A DNA stretch of 64,000 bases from Methanobacteriota archaeon (GCA_002720095.2 PBGP02000012.1:8701-72700); one strand, 5' to 3'. Counted from the stretch's first letter, positions 1 to 8,065 are shown. Notes: generated by a model not told the origin, from the letters alone. Program-made: numbers and translations.

Positions 1-731
1 GTTAAATTTTCTCTATTTTGAAAAGTGTTTAAATTCTTATCATATCCATCTTTGCAAGAATGAGATATTTGTGCAGGGCGATCAGTTCTGCCATGAAACG
101 CTCTTTCAATTGCAATCATGTGTGTCGGTTTACCTTCATGACGTCCTCCTTTGCCTGTCATTTTCAAAGCGTTGACATCTGATATCCTCATCCCTACAGT
201 CATTGATTCAGAGCCAGAATTCATACAAATAAATTTTTCAAATGGACAACTTTTTCTAGTGTAACCAATTTCTTGTCTTAATTTTTTAGCTAATCTTTTT
301 TGGCTAAATGAAGCAGTCATAACATTCGCCATAACCCAGTTTTCCTTCATTGCAGAAATTACATTTTCAGGACCATGTCCCATACCTAGCATTCCGTAAC
401 CTCCGTTATCGTGAATAACTGCACCATGGAATGTGATAATCCACGGTCCTCTAGCAGCCAATGCAACATATGGATTCACTGTTGGTGCTGAATAAAAATT
501 GACGAAATCATCTTGTAAATACTTTATCAGGCCCTCCTCATCCATTTGGATTATCTCGTCTTGCTCTTCTTGGATAAGTTTGGAGTGTATCTTGTGGGCC
601 TCGTTAATTGCTAATTCTAACTGTGAATACTCATTCAGAAATTCTGATATAATAATATCGTTTAATCCTGACGTTTTCCTTTCTCCAGTTTTTTTGCGTA
701 TCTCATGCAACTTCGAAATTGTAGGGTGCAT
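1..731 (-). CDS. Class III (PLP-dependent) aminotransferase, C-terminus cut by window edge
   Basis: About 243 residues are visible, reading leftward off the window. The protein resembles the N-terminal half of class III aminotransferases (acetylornithine, 4-aminobutyrate and lysine 6-aminotransferase relatives). It has a start-of-fold stretch with GGYGMLGMGHGP, the cofactor-phosphate motif MNSGSES and the following AFHGRT. The catalytic lysine that forms the Schiff base would lie beyond position 1, so activity cannot be confirmed here. ATG at 731 is supported by a strong ribosome binding site (complement of 738-745, AGGAGGAG) about seven bases upstream. The gene diverges from the PRC-barrel-like gene across a 380-base AT-rich region. 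The substrate cannot be read from this half. Confidence 0.75.
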   Translation of the reverse strand, partial: MHPTISKLHEIRKKTGERKTSGLNDIIISEFLNEYSQLELAINEAHKIHSKLIQEEQDEIIQMDEEGLIKYLQDDFVNFYSAPTVNPYVALAARGPWIITFHGAVIHDNGGYGMLGMGHGPENVISAMKENWVMANVMTASFSQKRLAKKLRQEIGYTRKSCPFEKFICMNSGSESMTVGMRISDVNALKMTGKGGRHEGKPTHMIAIERAFHGRTDRPAQISHSCKDGYDKNLNTFQNRENL

Positions 732-810
732 ATCGGTCTCCTCCTGTATATCCTGTACTGTGGACACTCATCAACAATTCCCTTTGATGGGTATCGAATA
801 ATGGCTCAAA

Positions 811-820
811 CATATTTAAA
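811..820 (-). promoter_or_regulatory. Putative TATA box for the aminotransferase gene
   Basis: The minus strand reads TTTAAATATG about 80 bases before the ATG at 731, which would give a 5' leader of roughly 55 bases containing the ribosome binding site. The two TTCAATT elements at 825 and 845 lie directly upstream, where a regulator could block TFB/TBP binding. This is inferred from sequence alone. Confidence 0.4.
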
Positions 821-824
821 ATTT

Positions 825-854
825 TTCAATTAAAAAATTAATTATTCAATTGAG
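825..854. promoter_or_regulatory. Paired TTCAATT elements, 20 bp apart (putative operator)
   Basis: TTCAATTAAA at 825-834 and TTCAATTGAG at 845-854 start exactly 20 bp apart, about two helical turns. This puts them on one face of the DNA beside the minus-strand TATA-like element. The same 20-bp spacing of TTCAATTGA elements recurs upstream of the P-type ATPase at 18614-18643. Binding by a transcription factor is inferred; base composition makes single copies unremarkable. Confidence 0.35.
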
Positions 855-993
855 AAATAATAAAATTAATCAGAAGAATTATCTGCTGACTTTTTTAATT
901 TTCTTAATTGGAAAACTAATAAATATCTATTTTAAAAAAGGCTAAAAAATTGATTTATATATACACTAATTATTAAAATTTTTTTTAATATAT

Positions 994-1034
994 TTCAATT
1001 GAATAAATACTATTTTTTCACTATTTCAATTAAA
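994..1034. promoter_or_regulatory. Second pair of TTCAATT elements, 31 bp apart
   Basis: TTCAATTGAA (994-1003, a perfect palindrome) and TTCAATTAAA (1025-1034) start 31 bp apart, about three helical turns. They lie upstream of the plus-strand TATA box at 1060-1069. Together with 825-854 they form a four-copy array in one intergenic region. Confidence 0.35.
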
Positions 1035-1059
1035 TAATTAAATAACAAGATTATCGGAT

Positions 1060-1069
1060 ATTATATATA
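1060..1069 (+). promoter_or_regulatory. TATA box for the PRC-barrel-like gene
   Basis: ATTATATATA lies about 26 bases before the expected transcript start near 1090. This makes the upstream in-frame TTG at 1075 unlikely as a start codon, because it would lie outside the transcript. Confidence 0.5.
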
Positions 1070-1116
1070 CTGTATTGATTAAAGAGGCGCTAAGGAGAAA
1101 AACTAGAGGGATGCGA

Positions 1117-1713
1117 ATGACGAGAAATGAATATACTATACAAGAATTATTGAGAAGAGATGTTTATGTTGGGGAAACAAAAGTGGGAGTTATTGTTGGT
1201 GAGCGTAACCATCCGAACACAGATCGAGTCAGATCTATGAGAATTAGCGTAGAATCTGATATTGCAGATGAATACATGAGAAAACCTGCTGAAATGGCTC
1301 CCTTATCGAAGGAATTGGTACACAGCATTATGGATGACGGATCTGTTAAATTATCCAAATCAATGAGAGAACTCCAGAGGCGTTGGAGAAACACCGTAAG
1401 GATTGACGAGAGTTTGTACGCTCCAGACGAAATGGAGGATAGGGCCGTACAAGACAATCAAGGTAACGAAGTTGGGGTTATTGTTGGATTATTGAAAAAG
1501 AAAAGAACATACAGGGGAGTTATTGTTGAAACTAGGCCAAGTGTAAGAAGAGACTTTGGATTACCTGAAAGAATTAATATTCCAATTAATGCTTTCTCTA
1601 AAACAAGAGAAAGTCTCGACGAAGTAGTATTATCTAGGACCATTACCAAACTGTTATCTTTACCTAGCTACATTCAAATTAATGGTCCAGATATTAATAC
1701 TGATGAAGATTGA
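1117..1713 (+). CDS. Protein with two PRC-barrel-like repeats, function unknown
   Basis: About 198 residues. Two stretches share the pattern of a short beta-barrel domain: GETKVGVIVGE near the start and GNEVGVIVGLL past the middle. Each is followed by charged strands and a hydrophobic end, which resembles tandem PRC-barrel-type domains; this is a weak structural guess. There is no signal peptide or membrane segment, so it is probably cytoplasmic. In-frame ATGs occur at 1111 and 1117. I chose 1117 because GAGGG at 1106-1110 sits six bases before it, and the TATA box rules out the earlier TTG at 1075. It is convergent with the next gene with a one-base gap. PRC barrels elsewhere act in RNA processing and electron transport, so no specific role follows. 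Confidence 0.7.
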   Translation: MTRNEYTIQELLRRDVYVGETKVGVIVGERNHPNTDRVRSMRISVESDIADEYMRKPAEMAPLSKELVHSIMDDGSVKLSKSMRELQRRWRNTVRIDESLYAPDEMEDRAVQDNQGNEVGVIVGLLKKKRTYRGVIVETRPSVRRDFGLPERINIPINAFSKTRESLDEVVLSRTITKLLSLPSYIQINGPDINTDED

Positions 1714-1714
1714 A

Positions 1715-2491
1715 TTATTTTAGTAGTGATTCAATATCATCAAGTTCGAATGCTCTGATATCCATAAATTCAGAAATCCATTTGTACGTTTCCACAGTTG
1801 TAATTATTTTTTCAACTAATCTCATTGAACTCTCTATAATTTCCAACGAAATTGGTCTTAAGGTTTGGAGTTCTAAGTGTCTGATATTCTTGGAATTACT
1901 GTTTTCAATTAATTTATTAACTTCAATTGAGTTTTTACCGTGAGAAATAATTAATAAATTAGATTTATCTCTAGGGCCTTTCCCATCTTCAAAAGAGATT
2001 CTTTTGAAATTTAATGCGGGATGATTTGATTTAACTATATCAGGTTTCCAAGTTTTATCTCTTATGACAAATTTTGGGGGGAAAGGAATATGTTCTGGTT
2101 TGAATTTCAAATCATTTTCTAGACATTCCATTGAAATAACCAGAACTACGGGTTTTGCGAATCTTTGACAGACAATATGGGAAACAAATAATAATCTTGC
2201 ACAGTCTTCACCCGATGATGCCTCAAAAACGATTTTTGCATCTTGGTTGATATTTTTACTACTATCACACAATATTATTAAAGGTCCCTCCTTGTTTAAT
2301 TTTTGAAAATCAGATGAAAATTCTAGCACTACTCTTTGTGCAGGATTTTCAATATTTTTGTTAGTTTCTTTACTGATTAAACCTGGAATTTTATCATACC
2401 AATGATTTTTAGTAGATAAATTTTGGAAGTTAATAGAATGAAAATCCAGTATGCTTAAAGCGTGAAAAAATGCATCTTTGCCCTTCGCCAT
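1715..2491 (-). CDS. Stand-alone relative of 2-oxoacid oxidoreductase / transketolase C-terminal domains
   Basis: 258 residues, soluble. The C-terminal third has the layout of a transketolase C-terminal domain: strand LLIISHGK, a helix, then LELQTLRPIS and a final helix-strand. The middle (GPLIILCDSS, then PVVLVISMECLE) resembles the pyrimidine-binding or PorA-like domain of 2-oxoacid:ferredoxin oxidoreductase alpha subunits. No thiamine-diphosphate motif (GDG...N) and no iron-sulfur cysteines are visible. It may therefore be a degenerate or accessory subunit, or a repurposed fold. No partner subunit lies nearby; its neighbours are the PRC-barrel-like gene and tRNA-Ile. The assignment rests on fold-like patterns and is tentative. 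Confidence 0.55.
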   Translation of the reverse strand: MAKGKDAFFHALSILDFHSINFQNLSTKNHWYDKIPGLISKETNKNIENPAQRVVLEFSSDFQKLNKEGPLIILCDSSKNINQDAKIVFEASSGEDCARLLFVSHIVCQRFAKPVVLVISMECLENDLKFKPEHIPFPPKFVIRDKTWKPDIVKSNHPALNFKRISFEDGKGPRDKSNLLIISHGKNSIEVNKLIENSNSKNIRHLELQTLRPISLEIIESSMRLVEKIITTVETYKWISEFMDIRAFELDDIESLLK

Positions 2492-2571
2492 CAGTAATCA
2501 CTACTAGTATAACTTCTTAGAATTATTTACCGTCATCGTTATCATATGTTCTTCGTTGGGCGGACTGCAAT

Positions 2572-2646
2572 GGGCGGGTAGCTTAGCTTGGCTGGAGCAC
2601 CCGGCTGATAACCGGGAGGCCGCAGGTTCAAATCCTGCCTCGCCCA
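2572..2646 (+). tRNA. tRNA-Ile (GAT)
   Basis: A full cloverleaf folds. The acceptor stem is GGGCGGG with CTCGCCC (one G-U pair). The anticodon stem is CCCGG/CCGGG around the loop CTGATAA, giving anticodon GAT. The T arm is GCAGG-TTCAAAT-CCTGC and the discriminator is A at 2646. CCA is not encoded. There is no intron. An AT-rich element around 2541-2550 (ATCATATG) is suitably placed as a promoter. PRPP synthetase follows 88 bases downstream. Confidence 0.95.
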
Positions 2647-2722
2647 CTCCTCTTTGCTCAACACGAGATTTTGGGGTTTTTCTCGCATAAATCAAAGAGT
2701 AAAGAGTTCTTCGGAGTGTCAA

Positions 2723-2729
2723 GGGGGGG
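2723..2729 (+). promoter_or_regulatory. G-run ribosome binding site before TTG start of prs
   Basis: Seven Gs end five bases before TTG at 2735. A G-run can pair with the CCUCC of 16S rRNA through one G-U pair. A very similar arrangement (CAGGGGG, then TTG) precedes aIF5B, which supports TTG as the real start in both. Confidence 0.45.
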
Positions 2730-2734
2730 CTATT

Positions 2735-3664
2735 TTGTTAGTTGTATCTGGAAGTAGTTGCAAGCATATTGCAGAAGACATGGCTCAAATATTAGGATGT
2801 GAGCATCACTCATTAGAAGCAAGACGTTTTCCTGACAGTGAAGGATATTTTAGAGTACCAGAATCAAGTATTCAGAAAATTAGGTCATCTACAGTTGTCT
2901 TAGTGTCAAACACATTTCCAGATACCTGTATAATTGAGACATTAATGCTCCTAGAAGCAATTAACGACGTTAAAGAAGGTAGGTTAGCAGACATCAGAGG
3001 CAAAGGTATTGATTGCGAACCCACTAAATCAGGTTTATATTTAGCCATACCATATTTCGGTTATTCTAGGCAAGATAAAAGGTTTAACCAAGGAGAAGCA
3101 ATATCTGCTAGATCTATAGGAATGTTATTATCGACAAAATGTGACGGGATAACTGTTTTAGATTTACATGCCCCCGAAGTTCTTGAATCTTTACCAACTA
3201 AGGTAACATTTTCTTCATCTATGAGTGAAATAGCTGAATATCTACAGGAAGAAATTAATCCTGACTTTATTTTATCTCCAGACAAAGGTGCAATTGAAAG
3301 GGCCAGTTATGTAGCTAAAAAAATCGATTGTAAATTTTCATATTTAGAAAAAACAAGAATTGATGCGCATAACATTGTTCATAAAGCAAAAAATCTAGAT
3401 GTAAACGGTGCCGTTGTTACAATAGTTGATGATATGATCTCTACTGGAGGGACAATTTGCAGGGCTAGTGAGGCATTAAGAGAACAAGGTGCCAAAGCTG
3501 TATATGCAGCCTGTTCCCATGGATTGTTTACTGGTGGAGCTATTTCAAAATTAGATAAATATGTAGATGGAGTTGTAGCGTCAGATTCACTTAAAAATCC
3601 TCGTTCAGTAGTATCTTCTGCTTTCGCATTGTGTAGAGGAATTGAAGAATTGATTAATGATTGA
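2735..3664 (+). CDS. prs: Ribose-phosphate pyrophosphokinase (PRPP synthetase)
   Basis: It transfers pyrophosphate from ATP to ribose 5-phosphate, making PRPP for purine, pyrimidine, histidine and tryptophan synthesis. With a TTG start it has 309 residues, close to the family length, and begins LVVSGSS as archaeal Prs do. Visible signatures are the catalytic-loop region SRQDKRFNQGEAISAR, DLHAPEV for the metal/ATP site, and the PRPP-binding loop TIVDDMISTGGT. The open frame extends back to a TTG at 2654, directly after the tRNA, but those 27 residues do not look like the family, so I chose TTG 2735 behind the G-run. It may be cotranscribed with tRNA-Ile. Confidence 0.93.
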   Translation: MLVVSGSSCKHIAEDMAQILGCEHHSLEARRFPDSEGYFRVPESSIQKIRSSTVVLVSNTFPDTCIIETLMLLEAINDVKEGRLADIRGKGIDCEPTKSGLYLAIPYFGYSRQDKRFNQGEAISARSIGMLLSTKCDGITVLDLHAPEVLESLPTKVTFSSSMSEIAEYLQEEINPDFILSPDKGAIERASYVAKKIDCKFSYLEKTRIDAHNIVHKAKNLDVNGAVVTIVDDMISTGGTICRASEALREQGAKAVYAACSHGLFTGGAISKLDKYVDGVVASDSLKNPRSVVSSAFALCRGIEELIND

Positions 3665-3684
3665 ATTATTTTTCCTGCGTTGGG

Positions 3685-3691
3685 TTTATAC
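3685..3691 (+). promoter_or_regulatory. Putative TATA box of the ribosomal/translation operon
   Basis: TTTATAC lies 33-39 bases before the GTG start of L7Ae, within the short gap after prs. It is placed to drive the L7Ae-S28e-L24e-NDK-aIF5B run. Confidence 0.4.
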
Positions 3692-3723
3692 GCACCATGT
3701 CGTGGCACTGATGCCAAGAGGTA

Positions 3724-4104
3724 GTGATTCCAGTGACTGTGCATGTAAAATTTGAAACCCCGGAAGATTTAGAAGACGCAATTTTTGATTTAGTATCAAG
3801 TTGTAAGGATGGTGCTGTTTGTAGAGGCAGTAATGAAGTAACGAAAGCTGCAGAGAGAGGTTCTGCTAAACTAATAATAATGGCAGAAGATGTTAATCCA
3901 CCAGAATTATTAGCTCACATACCGATGATTTGTGATGAAAAACAGATTCCTTTCGGTTATGTTCGTCATCAAGAATACCTCGGAAAAGAATCTGGATTGC
4001 CAGATGGCGTAAAAACTGCTTCTATTGCTCTTTTAGAAATACCAAAACCTTTGCAAGAGAAATTTGAAACTGTACTCGGAAAGATAAAAGAAGCAATCAA
4101 TTGA
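3724..4104 (+). CDS. rpl7ae: Large-subunit ribosomal protein L7Ae (kink-turn binding)
   Basis: 126 residues with the full L7Ae fold. It includes the RNA-contacting segment CRGSNEVTKAAERG and the conserved IIMAEDVNPPELLAHIP. In archaea this protein binds kink-turns in 23S rRNA and also in box C/D and H/ACA guide RNPs and RNase P. It starts at GTG 3724; a second in-frame GTG at 3733 is better spaced (about ten bases) from the AGAGGT at 3717-3722, so the first three residues are uncertain. It leads a run with S28e and L24e, a gene order known from many archaea. Confidence 0.95.
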   Translation: MIPVTVHVKFETPEDLEDAIFDLVSSCKDGAVCRGSNEVTKAAERGSAKLIIMAEDVNPPELLAHIPMICDEKQIPFGYVRHQEYLGKESGLPDGVKTASIALLEIPKPLQEKFETVLGKIKEAIN

Positions 4105-4113
4105 GGTGAATAG

Positions 4114-4335
4114 ATGAGTGAGGAACTAGGTTGGCCAGCTGAAGTTGTTGAAATAGTTGCCAGAACGGGAATGACTGGAGAAGCAACACAAGTAAAAGTC
4201 AGAGTAAATGATGCACCTAATCCTAGGGACGTAGGAAGAATCATTACACGTAACGTGGTTGGTGCAATTAGAATTGGAGATATTTTAATGTTGAGAGACA
4301 CTGGTCGTGAAGCGAGGAAATTAGGAGGCCGATAG
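4114..4335 (+). CDS. rps28e: Small-subunit ribosomal protein S28e
   Basis: 73 residues, typical for this OB-fold protein found in archaea and eukaryotes but not bacteria. Recognisable stretches are [30 protein letters not shown] and the C-terminal [13 protein letters not shown] at 4104-4108 lies five bases before the ATG. It is part of the L7Ae-S28e-L24e run, nine bases after L7Ae, and is probably cotranscribed and coupled with its neighbours. Confidence 0.96.
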   Translation: MSEELGWPAEVVEIVARTGMTGEATQVKVRVNDAPNPRDVGRIITRNVVGAIRIGDILMLRDTGREARKLGGR

Positions 4336-4336
4336 A

Positions 4337-4528
4337 ATGCCTGAACAAAGAATTTGTACTTTTTCTGGAGAAGAGATTGAGCCTGGAACAGGTTTTATGG
4401 TTGTTAGAAAAGACGGCACTGTTCTCTGGTTCAAAAGTTCCAAAGAACGAAAAAATATGGTAAACTTAAATCGTAATCCTAGAAGGGTTAAATGGACTAG
4501 ACACTATGTAAAAGGTGGAATAAAATAA
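4337..4528 (+). CDS. rpl24e: Ribosomal protein L24e without its zinc-binding cysteines
   Basis: 63 residues, aligning along its whole length with archaeal L24e ([21 protein letters not shown]). Most family members bind zinc through a C-x2-C and a C-x3-C pair. Here only C7 remains: the other positions read S10, K33 and E37. The fold must therefore hold without metal. The start is one base after the S28e stop, with an AGGAGG ribosome binding site inside the S28e end. NDK follows after 20 bases. Loss of zinc ribbons is known for several ribosomal proteins, often as a zinc-sparing variant. Confidence 0.93.
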   Translation: MPEQRICTFSGEEIEPGTGFMVVRKDGTVLWFKSSKERKNMVNLNRNPRRVKWTRHYVKGGIK

Positions 4529-4548
4529 ACTAACACGGTTGTGAATAA

Positions 4549-5001
4549 ATGGAAACAACATTTGTAATGATTAAACCAGACGGAGTTCAAAGAGGTCTAG
4601 TAGGAAATATTATTTCTAGGTTTGAAAATAAAGGACTTAAATTAGTAGGTTTACGGAGTTTCACTCCATCTGAAGAGCTAGCTTCGAAACATTACGAGGT
4701 ACACAAAGATAGACCATTCTACCCAGGATTAGTTAAATTTGTAACGACATCTCCAGTAGTTGCAATGGCATGGATGGGTAAAGATGCAATTTCAGTTGCA
4801 AGAAATATTATCGGACCCACTAATGGAAGAGAAGCTCCACCAGGTACTATTAGAGGCGACTTAGGAATGGATGTAGGGTACAATTTAGTTCATGGCAGTG
4901 ATGGTCCAGAGACAGCCACATTTGAGCTTGGGCTGTGGTTCCCTCAAGGGATCAATGAATGGGAGTCTAATCGAGAACGATGGGTTTACGAAAGTAGATG
5001 A
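4549..5001 (+). CDS. ndk: Nucleoside diphosphate kinase
   Basis: 150 residues, the usual length. It exchanges the gamma phosphate between nucleoside triphosphates and diphosphates through a phosphohistidine. K9 in MIKPDGVQRG and catalytic H115 in NLVHGSDGPE are present, as is the RNIIGPTNGREAPPGTIRGD segment that shapes the active site. L24e-NDK-aIF5B is a common archaeal gene order. The stop overlaps an ATG at 4998 (ATGA), though aIF5B may actually start 27 bases after the stop. Confidence 0.96.
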   Translation: METTFVMIKPDGVQRGLVGNIISRFENKGLKLVGLRSFTPSEELASKHYEVHKDRPFYPGLVKFVTTSPVVAMAWMGKDAISVARNIIGPTNGREAPPGTIRGDLGMDVGYNLVHGSDGPETATFELGLWFPQGINEWESNRERWVYESR

Positions 5002-5027
5002 TGGCGCCTTGTCCAGGGGGCTTTATT

Positions 5028-6947
5028 TTGAATAACGATGCAACTTCAAAACAAAGACAACCAATTGTTGCTGTCTTGGGACACGTTGATCACGGTAAAA
5101 CAAGTATTTTAGATCATATTCGTTCACTAGGTGTTAATTCAAGATCATCTGTAATGGCTCGAGAAGCAGGTGGAATCACTCAGCATATTGGCGCTACGGA
5201 AATTCCAGCTAATCTATTAAACGAGGTTTGTGGTGATTTGTTAGGAGGTAAAAAATTTAATTCACCTGGTTTATTGTTTATAGACACGCCAGGACACCAT
5301 TCATTTACTGCTTTACGAAGTCGAGGAGGAGCATTAGCAGACATTGCAATTTTAGTAATTGATGTTATGGAAGGGTGTCAGCCACAAACACTTGAGTCTA
5401 TTAGAATTTTAAAACAACAGAAAACACCATTTGTGTTGGCTTTGAATAAAGTTGACAGAATCCACGGTTGGAATTGTATCCCTAACAGAAGCACTAGAAA
5501 ATCCATGCAAAGTCAATCCAAAGAAGTTTTGGAAACCTTCGATAAAAAGTTTTGGGAGTTAGTCGGAAAATTATCTGAATATGGATTTAACGTTGATTTA
5601 TATTCAAAAATTAAAGATTTCACAGATACCATTGCTGCAGTACCCTGTTCAGCAAAAGAAGGAGAAGGAATTCAAGATTTGTTGGCAATAACTATTGGAT
5701 TAGCAGAAAGATTCCTAGTTGAAAGGTTAAAAGATGTTCATGGCCACGGAGAAGGAACTATACTTGAATTGAAAGATGAACAAGGATTAGGCAAAACTCT
5801 AGATTTGATATTATATAAAGGGACTCTTTCGAAGGGAGATGAAGTTTTACTAGTTTCTCAAGAGGGTCCCTTTTGGTCCCACATTAAGGGTATGTTCTCC
5901 CCGAGGGGGATGAGTGAAATGCGAGATGCTGGAGATAGATGGGATTCAGTTAATACCGTAAATGCTGCAGGGGGGATTAAAATTAATGGGCCATTTTTTG
6001 ATAAAGTTTTAGTTGGGACTACATTGAGAGTTTTTTCTAAAGAGGATTCACGTGTTCTACAAAAAGTTCAAAAATTAACAAGTGATATTGCAAGAGCTAA
6101 TGCTGATGGGAAATTAGATAGAGTAAGAGATTTAAAGCTCCAGAGAAATAATTCATTAGAATTAATATCTCCAGAAGCATTTCAAAGATTTAAGTCAGCC
6201 AAATTAGAATCAAAAATATCAGTGAAATTAGAAGAAGAAGGGGTTGTAATTAAGTCAGATACTTTGGGAGGTTTGGAAGCACTTGCATTTGAATTAGATA
6301 AAATTGAAGTGCCTATACGATCTGCCACAATTGGAGAAATTAAGAAAAAAGATGTTAGAGCCGCAGAAATATCAAATAATCCATTGCACCGTGTAATATT
6401 ATCATTTAATACTGCGGTCAGCAAAGATGCATTATTATCACTAGAAAAAAATAAAGAAATAAAGTTAATTTCTGGAGAGGTAATTTATCATATTTTAGAG
6501 AAGTTTGATGATTGGATAGAAAATCGTAAAAGAGAATTATCAGAATCTAAAAGAGAAAGTCTAGTTCATCCAGGGAAAATCTTGCTTTTGAAAGATCATG
6601 TTTTTAGACGAAATAATCCTGCAGTGGTTGGTATAAAAGTATTAGCAGGGAGAATTCAGATTGGCCAATATCTACTAAAATTAGATGGAAAAAGGATAGG
6701 TCAAATACGCTCAATTAGAATCGGCGAAGATACAATTAAAATGGCGGAAAGTGGTCAAGAGGTAGCTGTGGCTATCAAAGGAGTCACAATAGGCCGAAAT
6801 CTGAATGAAGAAGATATTCTTCTAGTAGACATTCCAAGTCTTCATGCTTCAAAATTACAGAAAATGGATTTAAGTTCATCTGAGAATGAGATACTTTTAG
6901 AATTAATAGAAATACAACGAAAAAAAGATCATTTTTGGGGTAGATAA
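5028..6947 (+). CDS. infB: Translation initiation factor aIF5B (IF2 homologue)
   Basis: A GTPase that joins the ribosomal subunits and positions initiator tRNA. All G motifs are visible: GHVDHGKT (G1), DTPGHHSF (G3), NKVD (G4) and SAKEGEG (G5). Beta-barrel domain II, domain III and a C-terminal barrel of archaeal type follow. I chose TTG at 5028 (639 residues), seven bases after the GGGGG at 5016-5020, because it puts the P-loop near residue 20 as in other aIF5B. ATG at 4998 overlapping the ndk stop is the alternative and adds ten residues. No intein is present. Confidence 0.93.
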   Translation: MNNDATSKQRQPIVAVLGHVDHGKTSILDHIRSLGVNSRSSVMAREAGGITQHIGATEIPANLLNEVCGDLLGGKKFNSPGLLFIDTPGHHSFTALRSRGGALADIAILVIDVMEGCQPQTLESIRILKQQKTPFVLALNKVDRIHGWNCIPNRSTRKSMQSQSKEVLETFDKKFWELVGKLSEYGFNVDLYSKIKDFTDTIAAVPCSAKEGEGIQDLLAITIGLAERFLVERLKDVHGHGEGTILELKDEQGLGKTLDLILYKGTLSKGDEVLLVSQEGPFWSHIKGMFSPRGMSEMRDAGDRWDSVNTVNAAGGIKINGPFFDKVLVGTTLRVFSKEDSRVLQKVQKLTSDIARANADGKLDRVRDLKLQRNNSLELISPEAFQRFKSAKLESKISVKLEEEGVVIKSDTLGGLEALAFELDKIEVPIRSATIGEIKKKDVRAAEISNNPLHRVILSFNTAVSKDALLSLEKNKEIKLISGEVIYHILEKFDDWIENRKRELSESKRESLVHPGKILLLKDHVFRRNNPAVVGIKVLAGRIQIGQYLLKLDGKRIGQIRSIRIGEDTIKMAESGQEVAVAIKGVTIGRNLNEEDILLVDIPSLHASKLQKMDLSSSENEILLELIEIQRKKDHFWGR

Positions 6948-7031
6948 TATATCTTTTCTGGTAAAATTTTTGAAGTAAAGATACCGAAGGTTGAAGTACA
7001 AATATCCAAGCACGTTGTTTAGGTTAGTAGT

Positions 7032-8036
7032 ATGAGTGCAGGTTATAGTGCATCCGCGGGAGGCGGCGATGCTCGGTCTAGAGAATTAATAAACACCGTT
7101 AGTAACATATCAAATCAGTTGATGAGTGAGGTCGGTAAAGTAATAATTGGAAAACAAGAAAATCTACGTAGAGTAACTGTTGGAATTCTATCAAACGGTA
7201 ATATGTTGTTAGAAGATTTTCCAGGATTAGGGAAAACAATGCTATCCAACACTTTTGCAAAAGCACTTGGATGTAAATTTAAAAGAGTTCAATTTACTCC
7301 TGATCTGTTACCTTCTGATATTATGGGAACCTACATGTACGACCAAAAATCTGGTGAATTTAAATTAAGAGCCGGTCCACTATTCACGAATATTTTACTA
7401 GCGGATGAGATTAACAGAGCACCGCCAAAGACTCAGGCTGCTTTGCTTGAAGCGATGGAAGAAAAACAGGTTACAATTGAGGGAATTACTCATAAGTTAC
7501 CAGCACCGTTTGTTGTATTAGCTACGCAAAATCCTATTGAACAAGAGGGTACATATCCTCTTCCTGAAGCACAGATGGATCGGTTTCTGATGAAAATGAG
7601 CATGGGTTACCCCGAACGTGCCGAAGAGAAGGCTATTTTAGCTCGTAGAAAAATTAGAGGAAAAGATGATCATGACGTAGAACAAGTGACATCTCCTAAA
7701 AAAGTGGTAGCCATGCAAAAAGCATTAGAAACTGTACATGTTGATCCTGCAATCCTATCATACATTGTTGAATTAGTACAAAGAACACGTGAAGATCACA
7801 GAGTTGTCACTGGTGCATCCCCGCGTGCTAGTCAATCGTTGTTTAAAACTGGACGTGCAGCAGCAGCAATCGAAGGAAGAGATTTTGTTACACCTGATGA
7901 CATAAAAGGAATAGCACTCCAAGTTGCATCTCACAGAATTGTACTAAAACCAGAAGCAAAAATTCGCGGAATTACTGGTATGCACATTCTGCGTAAAATA
8001 CTTTCAGAAGTTCCAGTTCCAGTGATTCAAGGATAG
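7032..8036 (+). CDS. MoxR-family AAA ATPase
   Basis: 334 residues. The AAA+ module has Walker A in EDFPGLGKTM (about residues 61-70), Walker B in LLADEINRAPP and sensor 1 in ATQNPIEQEGTYPLPEAQMDRF, followed by the helical lid. MoxR ATPases act as chaperones and usually sit beside DUF58 and membrane or VWA-domain genes. Here the DUF58/DUF4350 genes are about 36 kb away at 43-46 kb, so partnership is inferred from the family. The N-terminus is glycine/serine-rich and probably disordered. It is preceded by 84 non-coding bases and followed by a ParA gene after 29 bases. Confidence 0.9.
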   Translation: MSAGYSASAGGGDARSRELINTVSNISNQLMSEVGKVIIGKQENLRRVTVGILSNGNMLLEDFPGLGKTMLSNTFAKALGCKFKRVQFTPDLLPSDIMGTYMYDQKSGEFKLRAGPLFTNILLADEINRAPPKTQAALLEAMEEKQVTIEGITHKLPAPFVVLATQNPIEQEGTYPLPEAQMDRFLMKMSMGYPERAEEKAILARRKIRGKDDHDVEQVTSPKKVVAMQKALETVHVDPAILSYIVELVQRTREDHRVVTGASPRASQSLFKTGRAAAAIEGRDFVTPDDIKGIALQVASHRIVLKPEAKIRGITGMHILRKILSEVPVPVIQG

Positions 8037-8065
8037 ATTTTAAACTTCATAAGGAGAGAATCTTA

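Larger units (their letters stand above)
732..1110. other. AT-rich divergent intergenic region with promoters and repeated TTCAATTGA-like elements
   Basis: This is the longest non-coding stretch in the window and separates two divergent genes. It holds a TATA-like element for each direction and at least four copies of a TTCAATTRAR element (825, 845, 994 and 1025). A further AT-rich part at 880-960 shows no reading frame with coding character. I see no RNA gene in it. Confidence 0.55.

Noticed and set aside
499..801. 100-residue plus-strand frame at the window start
   Set aside because: It lies opposite the aminotransferase gene, is cysteine- and serine-rich without a domain, and has no start signal.
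2654..2734. TTG start of prs directly after tRNA-Ile
   Set aside because: The extra 27 residues do not match the family and no ribosome binding site precedes this codon.
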